Shown here: in pieces, positions 33,976 to 42,790 of the stretch
Layout: each line of letters starts with the position of its first letter
Position numbering within the stretch: position 1 is the stretch's first letter
From: Cryomorpha ignava
Lineage (GTDB): Bacteria > Bacteroidota > Bacteroidia > Flavobacteriales_D > Cryomorphaceae
Direction: 5' to 3'
DNA: 64,000 nucleotides
Assembly: GCF_010686655.1 (NCBI RefSeq)
Contig: NZ_JAAGVY010000001.1
Location: 124,001 to 188,000, forward strand
The notes under the pieces: model-generated
The model's input: only the letters and a program-made list of their open reading frames with translations
What the model was told of the DNA's origin: nothing
Database searches by the model: none
Translations under genes and position numbers: made by a program

Positions 33976-35189
33976 TAAGCGTTTAAAAATTTCACAATGG
34001 AATATCCAACTTCCTGACCGAGGTTAACGGGAACTGCATTTCCAATTTGCTTGTATTGTTGGGCTATTGAGCCAATAAAATTCCAATCATCAGAAAACGT
34101 TTGAATACGTGCATATTCTCGAATTGTAAACGGACGAGTCTCTTCAGGATGACACCTTTCAGTTTGCTTTTGAGCAGGGCTGCAAGTAAGCGTTAAAGAA
34201 GGTTCATCCCAGCCAATTCTACGTGCCATGCCGGTTTTTCCGCCCCCAAGATAAAAGCTTCCACCCATATATTCTTTTTGGATGTCTAATGGCAAATCAC
34301 GCCAATAACCTTTTGGAGGAACCATGTCTAAAACACGTTTCTTGTACTCAGGATATTTCGCGCCTTCAGATTTTGGCACTTTACAATCAAATAGCACTCC
34401 CTTTTTCAAGGCATCTTTTAAATTGAATATTTTTTTATGTGGCTTTGGATATTCGTAAGTTATCTCAATATCCTTTCGAACCCCAACCAAGATTAATCTT
34501 TCTCTTTTTTGCGGCACTCTATAATGAATGGCTTTGAGCACTTGAACAGGAACAATATTATACCCTATTTCGTCAAGGATTGAAATCATTCCTTGTAGTG
34601 TTTTTCCGTTTTCGTGGCTTAAAAGTCCTCTCACATTTTCACCAATACAAATGGGTGGATTTACTTCTTTTACGACTCTGGCAAATTCATAAAACAGCGT
34701 ACCACGGGCATCATCCAACCCTAACTTTTTTCCGGCATAACTAAAGGCCTGGCAGGGAAATCCACCGGTAACAACATCAACTTTATTATGATACTTAGTA
34801 AAATCGAAATCTTTCACATCGCCTTCTAAAACATTCCAGTTAGGTCTGTTTCTACGCAACGTCTCACAAGCCCATTTATCAATTTCATTTAATGCGACAC
34901 ACTTAAGCCCGGCTTTTTCCATTCCAACAGCTAAGCCTCCAGCACCGGCAAAAAGCTCTAATGCAGAATACTCATTTTCTGGCTCAACAAAATTAGAAAT
35001 TTCATCGTCAATAGATTCATCATATAAATCTCCTAATAGCAATTGTACATCAGCCTTTCTATAAACTCTATAATTCGAAACTGGCTCTCTCACCGCATTT
35101 AAAATGCCTTCCTTATCCCATCTTCTCAAAGTTTCTTTACTTTTACCGACTATCTCAGCCGTTTCGGAAAGCGTAAAATAATCTTTCAT
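33951..35189 (-). CDS. DNA (cytosine-5) methyltransferase with N-terminal helix-turn-helix
   Basis: A 412-residue protective methylase for the adjacent restriction enzyme. Motif I FAGAGG (80-85), the catalytic PCQ loop (Cys146 in GGFPCQAFSYAG), ENV (184-186) and QKRER (227-231) are all present, followed by a target-recognition region and the C-terminal IGNAVPVNLG motif X. Residues 1-52 form a MerR/excisionase-like HTH (LSETAEIVGKSKETLRRW), absent from most m5C methylases. In other R-M systems such extensions repress the methylase's own promoter, so auto-regulation in place of a separate C protein is likely (inference). Confidence 0.93.
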   Translation of the reverse strand: MKDYFTLSETAEIVGKSKETLRRWDKEGILNAVREPVSNYRVYRKADVQLLLGDLYDESIDDEISNFVEPENEYSALELFAGAGGLAVGMEKAGLKCVALNEIDKWACETLRRNRPNWNVLEGDVKDFDFTKYHNKVDVVTGGFPCQAFSYAGKKLGLDDARGTLFYEFARVVKEVNPPICIGENVRGLLSHENGKTLQGMISILDEIGYNIVPVQVLKAIHYRVPQKRERLILVGVRKDIEITYEYPKPHKKIFNLKDALKKGVLFDCKVPKSEGAKYPEYKKRVLDMVPPKGYWRDLPLDIQKEYMGGSFYLGGGKTGMARRIGWDEPSLTLTCSPAQKQTERCHPEETRPFTIREYARIQTFSDDWNFIGSIAQQYKQIGNAVPVNLGQEVGYSIVKFLNAYYNSSKPK

Positions 35190-35349
35190 ATAACCAAGTT
35201 ATTCAACCTTATACATTGGTTACAAATATAAAACATATCTCCAAGCGATTGATGCGAAATATTGAAAAAATATAAACATCAATCAAAAGATTATGACTTT
35301 CCAAATATGCGTATTGAAAATTTTCGGTTAAACTGCAAAGAATAGGCAC

Positions 35350-35377
35350 TTTGCATACAGTCAAAATTTTAACTTTG
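35350..35377 (+). promoter_or_regulatory. aspS promoter (TTTG-N16-TAACTTTG)
   Basis: The -33 TTTG (35350-35353) and -7 TAACTTTG (35370-35377) match the Bacteroidota consensus; transcription should begin near 35384, giving a short leader before the ATG at 35397. Confidence 0.7.
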
Positions 35378-35396
35378 CGGCATTAAATAAAAAACC

Positions 35397-37151
35397 ATGC
35401 ACAGAACACATACTTGCGGCGAGCTAAGAATAGAAGATTCAGGAAAAACGGTAATCCTTTCGGGGTGGGTACAACGCTCACGCGACCTGGGTGGAATGAC
35501 CTTTATTGACCTTCGGGACCGCTACGGCATTACACAGATTTTGTTTAACATGGAAGTAAACGCCGGCCTTTGCGAAAAAGCGCGAAAGCTGGGCCGCGAA
35601 TTTGTGGTGAAAATTACCGGAAAGGTAAACGAACGCAGCAATAAAAACCCGAAAATGCATACGGGCGATATTGAAATCGAAGCAGAGAATCTCGAGATTC
35701 TCAACGTGAGTAAAACCCCACCTTTCACCATTGAAGATGAGACAGATGGCGGCGAAGAATTGCGCATGCAATACCGCTACCTCGACTTGCGTAGAAATAC
35801 CGTGCAGCAGAAATTAATCTTGCGCCACAAACTGGCTATTGCTACGCGGGCTTATCTCGACAAAGCCGGATTTTTAGAGATTGAAACACCATATCTCATT
35901 AAATCAACTCCTGAAGGAGCGCGCGATTTTGTGGTGCCAAGCCGCATGAATCCGGGAGAGTTTTACGCCCTTCCGCAATCGCCGCAAACATTTAAGCAAT
36001 TGCTGATGGTATCGGGTTTTGATCGCTATTTTCAAATTGTGCGCTGCTTTCGCGATGAAGATTTACGCGCCGACCGCCAGCCTGAGTTTACACAAATTGA
36101 CTGCGAGATGGCTTTTGTAGAACAGGAAGATATTCTCAACACCTTTGAGGGGTTGACAAAACACCTTTTTAAAGAAATTTTAAATACAGAATTGCCCGCG
36201 TTTCCGCGCATGGATTACGCTGTTGCGATGGCAAAATACGGCTCTGACAAACCAGATATCCGCTTTGGAATGGAGATTAACGACATTTCAAATCTGGCAA
36301 AAGGAAAAGGATTTCAGGTTTTTGACAATTCAGAAGCTGTGTTGGCCATTGTAGCCGAAGGTTGCGCAGAATATAGCCGCAAGCAGGTTGATGCATTGAC
36401 AGATTGGGTGAAGCGTCCGCAAATTGGTGCAAAAGGATTGGTTTACGTAAAGTATCAAGGAGATGGGATCGTAAAATCTTCGATTGATAAGTTTTTTGAA
36501 GTTGAGCAGCTTGAAGAATGGTGTAAAGCTTGTGGAGCCAAGCCGGGCGACATGCTTTTGGCACTGAGCGGCGACTTAGCTACCACACAAAAACAAATTG
36601 GCGAGTTGCGTTTGCACATGGGCAAGGAGCTTAATATACGCAATACCAGCCATTTTGCTCCGCTTTGGGTAGTCGATTTTCCACTTATGGAATATGACGC
36701 CGAGGAGGGAAGACATTTTGCGATGCACCACCCTTTTACATCACCAAAGCCGGAAGATATTCACAAACTGGAAACGGCTACAAGCGAAGTTCGCGCCAAT
36801 GCTTACGATTTGGTAATTAATGGGGTTGAGATTGGAGGTGGATCTATACGTATTCACGACAAAGAATTGCAAGCCAAGATATTTGATTTGCTGGCGTTTA
36901 CCCGCGAAGAAGCTCAGCAGCAGTTTGGCTTTTTGATGAATGCTTTTGAATATGGCGCGCCTCCCCACGGTGGAATTGCCTTTGGGTTTGACCGTTTGTC
37001 GTCTCTTTTTGGTGGCTCGGAATCTATTCGCGATTACATTGCCTTCCCGAAAAACAATTCGGGTAGAGATGTGATGATAGATGCTCCTGCACCAATTGAT
37101 GCTAAACAACTTGATGAGTTGGGGCTTACGCTGAAAAAGGTAGAGAAGTAA
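35397..37151 (+). CDS. aspS: Aspartate-tRNA ligase
   Basis: Aspartyl-tRNA synthetase, a class II enzyme of 584 residues and typical bacterial length. It begins [11 protein letters not shown] with an OB-fold anticodon-binding domain (1-105). The catalytic core carries motif 2 ([18 protein letters not shown]) and motif 3 (GIAFGFDRL), and the bacterial GAD insertion lies between about 290 and 405. It stands alone. Whether it is discriminating or non-discriminating (also charging tRNA-Asn) cannot be decided from this window. Confidence 0.97.
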   Translation: MHRTHTCGELRIEDSGKTVILSGWVQRSRDLGGMTFIDLRDRYGITQILFNMEVNAGLCEKARKLGREFVVKITGKVNERSNKNPKMHTGDIEIEAENLEILNVSKTPPFTIEDETDGGEELRMQYRYLDLRRNTVQQKLILRHKLAIATRAYLDKAGFLEIETPYLIKSTPEGARDFVVPSRMNPGEFYALPQSPQTFKQLLMVSGFDRYFQIVRCFRDEDLRADRQPEFTQIDCEMAFVEQEDILNTFEGLTKHLFKEILNTELPAFPRMDYAVAMAKYGSDKPDIRFGMEINDISNLAKGKGFQVFDNSEAVLAIVAEGCAEYSRKQVDALTDWVKRPQIGAKGLVYVKYQGDGIVKSSIDKFFEVEQLEEWCKACGAKPGDMLLALSGDLATTQKQIGELRLHMGKELNIRNTSHFAPLWVVDFPLMEYDAEEGRHFAMHHPFTSPKPEDIHKLETATSEVRANAYDLVINGVEIGGGSIRIHDKELQAKIFDLLAFTREEAQQQFGFLMNAFEYGAPPHGGIAFGFDRLSSLFGGSESIRDYIAFPKNNSGRDVMIDAPAPIDAKQLDELGLTLKKVEK

Positions 37152-37208
37152 TGTTGTCTGTTCGGATAGCGAGATTAATGGATAGAAACCAAACCATAAC
37201 GACCGATT

Positions 37209-37457
37209 TCAACTCACTTGTGTTTCCACACCTGTCAACTCTTTCAAAAAATTAGGGCAGAAGTCGTAACCATTTGACCAAGCAATGCCGCCCCCCGGTT
37301 CAATAAATACGCTTTTAAATTTATCTGGATCAAGCAATTCTTCTGCAATTCCTTTTCCTATATAAGGTCGAATATTGATGACTTTTTCTTCATCGTCTTG
37401 AAATTTTAACCAAATCTGATAGTCTTCTAACACCTTTATTTCTACCACTTCATTCAT
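37209..37457 (-). CDS. DUF2442 protein
   Basis: An 82-residue DUF2442 protein (DDEEKVINIRPYIGKGI... GGGIAWSNGYDFCPNFL is the family hallmark). Genes of this family are commonly paired with DUF4160, as here, with only 7 bp between them. The pair is thought to behave like a toxin-antitoxin or regulator module, but no biochemical role is established to my knowledge. Confidence 0.85.
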   Translation of the reverse strand: MNEVVEIKVLEDYQIWLKFQDDEEKVINIRPYIGKGIAEELLDPDKFKSVFIEPGGGIAWSNGYDFCPNFLKELTGVETQVS

Positions 37458-37464
37458 GATCGAC

Positions 37465-37725
37465 TTATTTTAAGGGTTCAATTGGATTCATTGATTCAGG
37501 AATAATGGCTTTATGCCAATTGTTCATTAATTCCACTCTGTTTTTAGATGCCCATTCCAGAATTAGTGCATTTGCCCGACGAGGCATTTTTCCTACTAAA
37601 ATATCTAATGTGCCAATCGCATACTCAGCTTTCATTCCTTGATATTCTGCATGGAAGTGTGGTGGATTATAATCTTGAAAATACATTCTTATAATAATCC
37701 CATAAAATCTGGAAATCTCTGGCAT
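37465..37725 (-). CDS. DUF4160 protein
   Basis: An 86-residue DUF4160 protein, recognised by PEISRFYGIIIRMYFQDYNPPHFHAEYQG. It is the upstream gene of the DUF4160/DUF2442 pair. The His-rich PPHFHAEY motif suggests a metal- or nucleic-acid-contacting surface (inference). A small, mobile two-gene cassette is consistent with the accessory setting. Confidence 0.88.
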   Translation of the reverse strand: MPEISRFYGIIIRMYFQDYNPPHFHAEYQGMKAEYAIGTLDILVGKMPRRANALILEWASKNRVELMNNWHKAIIPESMNPIEPLK

Positions 37726-37973
37726 TTTTATTCAAAGTTGCGAAATAACTTGTCTTTTTGAGCGGATTATGATAGGTGTTTTTATAAACATAACAGCCTT
37801 CTTATCACATATCAAAAATTTACGAATAGAATAAAAAATACGTTCAATCAATCGCAAATCTTCCGTTGCAATCTCTGCCGTGCCAGTCATATCAGGCTTG
37901 TAAACACAGAAGCACAAACTCAAATTGACTATTTTATAAATTTTCAAGTATATAAAAACGTCTCAGCTAATAG

Positions 37974-38492
37974 TTATAGCTTCGCTTGTACATTCATTTC
38001 CTTTTGAGTTTTCCACTCAGCTTGGTAAATAAACTTCTTCATGCTTCGCATTTCTTCTTTAGAGATGCTTTTGCCAAATTGGGCTATTCCGAAAAGAATT
38101 ATGGCCACGATAAACGCACCCAGTGCCATCCAGAATCCCCATGGGTTTTTGCCGAGATTGTATTGGGAGCTTCCTATCAATAATCCGAATAAAACACCGA
38201 AGCCGGCAAAGCTGTATATGAACATAAACAAGGTCCAGACATTTGGTGCGGGCGCAAGAAGACAACGCACCTGGGTTGTTTCCGTATAATCGTCGTAATA
38301 AACTGACACATCCATTTGTGGCGACCAATAGTGGCGCACCTGTTCAGGCATTTTTACAATAAAGTGTCCTTTTACATAGGCTGTTTCAAATTCGTGGGGC
38401 GTTTTAAATAAGGTCTTTATCTTTTCCTGAGCCTTGTCAGTAGTTAGCTCGGTTTCAATCTTAAAACGGGGGCGGAATTTTAAATCGGACAT
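37974..38492 (-). CDS. Membrane protein of unknown function
   Basis: A 172-residue protein with a soluble N-terminal part (about 1-85, ending in a VRCLLAPAPNVW turn) and two membrane helices (about 86-108 and 120-142), then a basic tail. No family recognised. Divergent from hipBA. Confidence 0.75.
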   Translation of the reverse strand: MSDLKFRPRFKIETELTTDKAQEKIKTLFKTPHEFETAYVKGHFIVKMPEQVRHYWSPQMDVSVYYDDYTETTQVRCLLAPAPNVWTLFMFIYSFAGFGVLFGLLIGSSQYNLGKNPWGFWMALGAFIVAIILFGIAQFGKSISKEEMRSMKKFIYQAEWKTQKEMNVQAKL

Positions 38493-38614
38493 GGAGTGGT
38501 TGAAGACGGTTGAAAGATATGGAAAAAATTAATTGTTGTGAATACGTGAATTAATAAGACTGCTTTCGCGGAAGCGGGTATTGACATCAAAAGATAACTG
38601 AATCATTATGTCGA

Positions 38615-38724
38615 TATTTACTAACATTATACCTTTAAATTTAACTTAAGACTAGTATTTACCAACATAGCTAAATCATTAAATCAAATATTCAATTATA
38701 TTTGTCTATATTTACTCACATTAT
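38615..38724 (+). promoter_or_regulatory. Three direct repeats upstream of hipBA, candidate HipB operators
   Basis: The motif TATTTACYMACATTAT occurs at 38615-38630, 38656-38670 (last bases differ) and 38709-38724, all within 130 bp of the hipB start, in an otherwise very AT-rich region. Direct rather than inverted symmetry differs from the E. coli HipB operator, but repeated copies before an autoregulated operon fit operator sites. Confidence 0.55.
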
Positions 38725-38742
38725 CTACATTTATACATATTA

Positions 38743-39093
38743 ATGATGGTAAATCCTAACAATAATTGGTCTTCAATGAGTGACGGAGGACTTATTGCGA
38801 CCATTGGTAAATTTATAAAACACGAGCGACTAAAACAGAATAAAACTCAAGCTACCGTCGCAGAAAATGCTGGAATTAATCGTTGGACACTTGCCAAAAT
38901 TGAAAGTGGCAAACCTATTTCACTAATCTCCTTAATTCAAATTCTACGTGTACTAAATCTTTTACACATTCTCGATAGTTTCAAAATAGAATCAGAACTA
39001 AGTCCAATAGAATTAGCAAAGTTAGAACGAAAGAAAAGACAAAGAGCTACTAAAGCTGCGACAAAAATCGGAAAAACTAAAAGCGGATGGTAG
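38743..39093 (+). CDS. hipB: HipB-like helix-turn-helix antitoxin
   Basis: A 116-residue XRE-family DNA-binding protein (HTH at about 27-76, KQNKTQATVAENAGINRWTL with a KIESGK turn) and a very basic C-terminal tail (KRQRATKAATKIGKTK). It is the antitoxin and autorepressor of the hipBA operon. Its stop codon overlaps the hipA ATG (39087), so translation is coupled. A second in-frame ATG two codons in (MMV) could also be used. Confidence 0.88.
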   Translation: MMVNPNNNWSSMSDGGLIATIGKFIKHERLKQNKTQATVAENAGINRWTLAKIESGKPISLISLIQILRVLNLLHILDSFKIESELSPIELAKLERKKRQRATKAATKIGKTKSGW

Positions 39094-40397
39094 AGACGAA
39101 AACTGCTTTTGTAAAAATTTGGGGTAGAACTGCTGGCGCCGTTGCTTGGAATGACAAAACAAGGTTAGCCAGTTTTGAATATGACCCAGATTTTAAATCT
39201 ACCGGTTGGGATTTGGCTCCAATTAAAATGCCCTTTCTATCGAATCAAATATTCTCATTTCCCGAATTACGCCCTTCAAAATCAAGCGAGTACGATACCT
39301 TTAAAGGTTTGCCGGGATTACTGGCCGACACTTTGCCTGATAAATTTGGAAATCAAATAATCAACAGCTGGTTATCTCAAAACGGCCGTTCAGAAAACAG
39401 TCTTAATCCTGTTGAGCAACTCTGCTTTATAGGGACTAGAGGCATGGGCGCATTGGAGTTTGAGCCGACCCAACCTAAACCCAATAAAAATTCCTTTCAG
39501 GTTGAAATAGACAGCTTAGTAAAGATTTCGCAACGCATTCTAAATAAGCGCACGGAGTTTGCCACCAATTTACAAGAAAATGAACAACAGGCCATGATGC
39601 AGATCCTTAAATTAGGAACATCGGCCGGAGGAGCCAGACCAAAAGCAATTATTGCCTTTAATAAAAAGACTAGGGAAGTGCGTTCGGGACAAACTAATGT
39701 ACCGAAAGGATTTGAACATTGGTTAATAAAACTAGATGGCGTAAGCGATATTCAATTTGGAGAAAGTTCGGGTTATGGAAGGGTTGAAATGGCATATTAC
39801 AATATGGCAAAGGATTGCCAAATAGATATTATGGAATCTGAATTGCTCGAAGAAAATGGGAGAGCCCACTTCTTGACAAAAAGATTTGATAGAGATGACG
39901 ATTCGCAAAAGCATCACATTCAAACATTCTGCGCCATGCAGCATTATGATTTTAATGATTTGAGAAGCTACAGCTACGAGCAATTATTTCAAACAATGAG
40001 GGTTCTGCGATTGCCTTATCCCGCGGCAGAACAAATGTATAGACGTATGGTATTTAATGTAGTGGCTCGAAATTGCGACGATCATACTAAAAATTTTGCG
40101 TTTCGACTTAAGCAAGATGGAGAATGGGAACTCACCCCTGCTTATGACATTTGCCATGCTTATAGACCTGATAGTTTTTGGGTAAGCCAGCACGCCTTGA
40201 GTGTAAACGGAAAAAGAGAAGCTATTCAAAAAAGCGATCTGATTTCTTTCGCAAAATCTATGAATATCAAAAAGCCGGAAAGCATTATATCTGAAATAAA
40301 TACCAAAGTGCAGATATGGAATGATTATGCCGACGCTGTTGGAGTAAATATTATTCTACGAGATTCGATTAAAGAGACTTTACTGGATTTAAAGTGA
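39087..40397 (+). CDS. hipA: HipA-family serine/threonine kinase toxin
   Basis: HipA kinases phosphorylate translation components (in E. coli the glutamyl-tRNA synthetase) and induce persistence. The 436-residue protein is full length: N-subdomain 1 (about 5-110), a loop GTSAGGARPK (177-186) that includes the Ser equivalent of the autophosphorylation loop, the catalytic loop NCDDHTKNF (329-337, Asp331 as base) and PAYDI (351-355) with the metal-binding Asp. All key residues are present, so it should be active. It overlaps hipB by 7 nt. Confidence 0.95.
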   Translation: MVETKTAFVKIWGRTAGAVAWNDKTRLASFEYDPDFKSTGWDLAPIKMPFLSNQIFSFPELRPSKSSEYDTFKGLPGLLADTLPDKFGNQIINSWLSQNGRSENSLNPVEQLCFIGTRGMGALEFEPTQPKPNKNSFQVEIDSLVKISQRILNKRTEFATNLQENEQQAMMQILKLGTSAGGARPKAIIAFNKKTREVRSGQTNVPKGFEHWLIKLDGVSDIQFGESSGYGRVEMAYYNMAKDCQIDIMESELLEENGRAHFLTKRFDRDDDSQKHHIQTFCAMQHYDFNDLRSYSYEQLFQTMRVLRLPYPAAEQMYRRMVFNVVARNCDDHTKNFAFRLKQDGEWELTPAYDICHAYRPDSFWVSQHALSVNGKREAIQKSDLISFAKSMNIKKPESIISEINTKVQIWNDYADAVGVNIILRDSIKETLLDLK

Positions 40398-40639
40398 TGG
40401 AGTACACCGCCATACTGAAAAACCAATTTGAATAAAAATGAATCAATCCCTAAATAAAAAACTAATCAAGTGGAAGGGGATTTCTTGACTTTTCTATCAG
40501 CAAACATTGCGCATCTCCCCGTCACCAATCCAATGACCTGTAGTATTTGAACACTGGACTATGCCTTTAAAAAGCCGCCCCCATGAGCGCAGGACAAATT
40601 TCCATTTTTCTAAAACTTGTGGTTATTGCAAAAGAAGCC

Positions 40640-41057
40640 TAAGGTTTTACTAAATTTATTTTTGACGCTAGTAAAATAATAGTTCGTTTTGCTTCCCCGT
40701 TTGATCAAAATAGACATCAAATTCATTTAACAAACAAAGATGTTGTAGTTCCAACACTTGCACAAAAATTTTATCTTTATGAAAAGGTTAAACCAAAAAA
40801 AATTGCAGAGGCGATAATCGAGAAAACAAGGAAATTATTATTCATAAATGGAACGAATATCATAGAGACTAAAAAAATAATTGTTGAAAAGGTATGGTTG
40901 GCATTGTTTCCGCGTCTTCTAAGCGCTTCGGAAAAGGAACTAAACCAGTTTGATCTTTCTCCGTTTGGCATCCATTGGCCCTTGCTCGACGGAAGATCTT
41001 AGCTTCGAAGGGTTTTTTCATTATACCCCACCAGTTGTTAAAGCAAAAGAGGGTTAG
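40640..41057 (+). pseudogene. Frameshifted DUF2442-like gene remnant
   Basis: A readable frame runs from about 40640 (FDASKIIVRFASPFDQNR) to 40992, with a conserved ending GIHWPLLD. One extra G near 40990-40993 shifts it; the +1 frame continues as EDLSFEGFFHYTPP to a TAG at 41055-41057. IHWPLLDEDLSFEG is the known ending of DUF2442-type proteins. No good start codon is seen, and the N-terminal 75 residues are not recognised, so this may be a composite of two fragments. Confidence 0.6.
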
Positions 41058-41128
41058 TCTTATGGATATTATCGCCTCCGGCGCAACGCGCGTAAACCCC
41101 TATTGCAATACAAAGATTTAAAATGCAG

Positions 41129-41196
41129 TTAATGACTTTTAATGAACTGTTAATGACTTTTTACTAGCTGTTAATGAATTCAAAACAGTCGTTTAT
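41129..41196 (+). promoter_or_regulatory. Upstream element of tssD copy 1
   Basis: TTAATGA-N11-TCGTTTAT at 41171-41196, ending 112 bp before the ATG. Three further TTAATGA half-sites lie at 41129, 41139 and 41150. The same TTAATGA-N11-TCGTTAAT dyad precedes tssD copies 2 and 3 at the same distance. Confidence 0.7.
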
Positions 41197-41308
41197 GCCA
41201 TAAAATCATAAGGTTGTGTATTTTAGTTAAGTCACCATTAAACCAAACGATACCTTTAATTCTCTAACCAATAAACCAAAACAATTACTAACCAACACCG
41301 AAATTATT

Positions 41309-41743
41309 ATGTTAAATGGAGCTGAACTTGAGATCGATGGTTATAATTTCCATTACAAGGAACCCGCATTCCCATTAATAAGTTGTAGTTATTCATTTAA
41401 CAGAACTGTAGACCACAATGTACGAGCAGCATCTCATGTAGTGTTTGGATTAATAAAATGTGAAATGTATGCAACAAAAAAACTTTTCTTACTGGACGCG
41501 ATGCTCACTTCATTTAACTATATCGATGGAACCATTACTTTTAGGGATTCCCTTGAATCTGGCGAAAGCTACACCGCAATCTCGCTGAAATTTAAAGGTG
41601 GCAGTGTTATTGATTTTGCTGACAGTTACAATACAGTTGGATACGATACAAAAATGATAAGGCGCTTCAGTCTTGCGGTAAAGGAGATTACAGTGGTTGG
41701 GGCTGAAGAATTATTTTTCACAAATGATGGTACAGATTCATAG
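41309..41743 (+). CDS. Divergent TssD/Hcp-type tube protein (copy 1)
   Basis: A 144-residue member of the TssD family (the Hcp of Bacteroidota type VI secretion, T6SS-iii), recognised by the shared pattern CSYSFNRTVD, AASHVVFG, and the C-terminal RFSLAVKEITVVG that parallels copies 2 and 3. It differs clearly from them, has no closely spaced partner gene and an acidic C-terminus. Hcp rings stack into the inner tube that carries effectors; whether this one is structural or a carrier is unknown. No other T6SS gene is nearby. Confidence 0.75.
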   Translation: MLNGAELEIDGYNFHYKEPAFPLISCSYSFNRTVDHNVRAASHVVFGLIKCEMYATKKLFLLDAMLTSFNYIDGTITFRDSLESGESYTAISLKFKGGSVIDFADSYNTVGYDTKMIRRFSLAVKEITVVGAEELFFTNDGTDS

Positions 41744-42208
41744 ACCCCAGCAATTATATCGAAATTCAACTTTTAATAACTGCCTTCATACCTTATTATA
41801 ATAGCCGTTATAATTCAAATGAAATGGGTTTAACGCTTAGATGAACGGTATGATGAGTCATTGTAAGTTCTCCTTCATCCATTTTATAAAAGGCAACAAG
41901 GATGTTTTTAATCTCTGTATCCTGACCTATTTTTTAAAGTGATTTTTATGAATAAAATTCTCACTAAAAGCACGAGCTATTCTTTCTTTTAAGAATGAAT
42001 ACTTAGGCTTCACAAATATTTGCGAATTCACGCATTTGAGAAACCATAAATTGTATTCTACGCTTTGAAAAAGCGCCTTGTATTCCAAATCCCTTTTATC
42101 CAAAATATTGGCGAAATATCCATTATAATGGTGAATTATTCCTCCGGAATAAAAGGCTACAGACAGCAAAACTTCAGATTTATCAAGCCTTTTAGATGGA
42201 AAATGCAC
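41744..42208. other. Non-coding gap between tssD copies 1 and 2
   Basis: No gene is convincing here. A 93-codon minus-strand frame (41927-42208) has no recognisable family and reaches into the tssD control region, so I leave it out. Confidence 0.5.
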
Positions 42209-42234
42209 TTAATGACTTCAAAACGGTCGTTAAT
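42209..42234 (+). promoter_or_regulatory. Upstream element of tssD copy 2 (dyad)
   Basis: TTAATGA-N11-TCGTTAAT, ending 111 bp before the tssD ATG. It is part of the three-fold conserved element. Confidence 0.75.
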
Positions 42235-42288
42235 CCCTTGAAATACCTAACTGATGAATTGATCCACTTTTAAGGCATTTGATTGACA

Positions 42289-42296
42289 TAGATTTG
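42289..42296 (+). promoter_or_regulatory. -7 box of tssD copy 2 (TAGATTTG)
   Basis: TAnnTTTG match 49 bp before the ATG. The flanking TTTAAGGCATT and CATCAAATAAT are shared with copy 3, so both promoters derive from one ancestor. Confidence 0.6.
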
Positions 42297-42345
42297 CTTC
42301 ATCAAATAATTAAAACAATTAATAACTAACTAAAAACAAATCATT

Positions 42346-42735
42346 ATGGCATTCAGAGCTGACCTTACCCTTGACGGAAAAACTTACAGACTTTTACATT
42401 GCAGTTATTCTCTGCACAGAGATGTAGATCCTACCGGCCGTCCTTCATCAGAAGTAAAAGGTGGAACGATTAATTTTGAACTTGAATCTACAGAAGATAC
42501 CACGCTGTGGGACTTGATGATCGCACAATTTAAAAATGTAGACGGAAACATCATCTTTAAGAAACGCGATGAAGACGCTAAAATGAAAGAAATGACTTTC
42601 AAAACAGCGTATGTAATTGACTATGCCGAGAGCTTTGACTCAGTAGGCGGAAACCCAATGACATTGCGTTTTACCCTTTCGGCAAAAGAAATACAACTGG
42701 GTGCTGAAGTTCATGAAAATGAATGGCCCGTATAA
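42346..42735 (+). CDS. tssD: TssD/Hcp-type tube protein (copy 2)
   Basis: A 129-residue TssD protein, 95% identical (6 differences in 129 residues) to copy 3 at 49248-49637. Hallmarks: FRADLTLDGKTYRLLHCSYS, GRPSSEVKGGTINFELEST and the end GNPMTLRFTLSAKEIQLGAE. TssD subunits form hexameric rings in the T6SS-iii tube. A terminator follows at once, so it is a monocistronic gene. No TssB, TssC or ATPase gene is present in the window. Confidence 0.92.
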   Translation: MAFRADLTLDGKTYRLLHCSYSLHRDVDPTGRPSSEVKGGTINFELESTEDTTLWDLMIAQFKNVDGNIIFKKRDEDAKMKEMTFKTAYVIDYAESFDSVGGNPMTLRFTLSAKEIQLGAEVHENEWPV

Positions 42736-42757
42736 AACAACTGAATAAACATTAGAA

Positions 42758-42790
42758 AAGGCTGCGCAAGAAATTGCGGAGTCTTTTTTT
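42758..42790 (+). terminator. Terminator of tssD copy 2
   Basis: Stem GGCTGCGCAA (42760-42769), 4-nt loop, TTGCGGAGTC (42774-42783; two mismatches), then seven T residues. Overlaps the stop of the convergent dehydrogenase gene. Confidence 0.8.

Noticed and set aside
37732-37947. 71-codon minus-strand frame between DUF4160 and the next gene
   Set aside because: No family pattern, no good start context, and composition typical of AT-rich random frames.
41927-42208. 93-codon minus-strand frame between tssD copies 1 and 2
   Set aside because: No recognisable family, and its start reaches the conserved tssD control element.
42255-42300. Sigma-54 promoter before tssD copy 2 (GGCA and TTGC)
   Set aside because: The GG to GC spacing is about 20 nt in place of 10, while a TAnnTTTG box fits.
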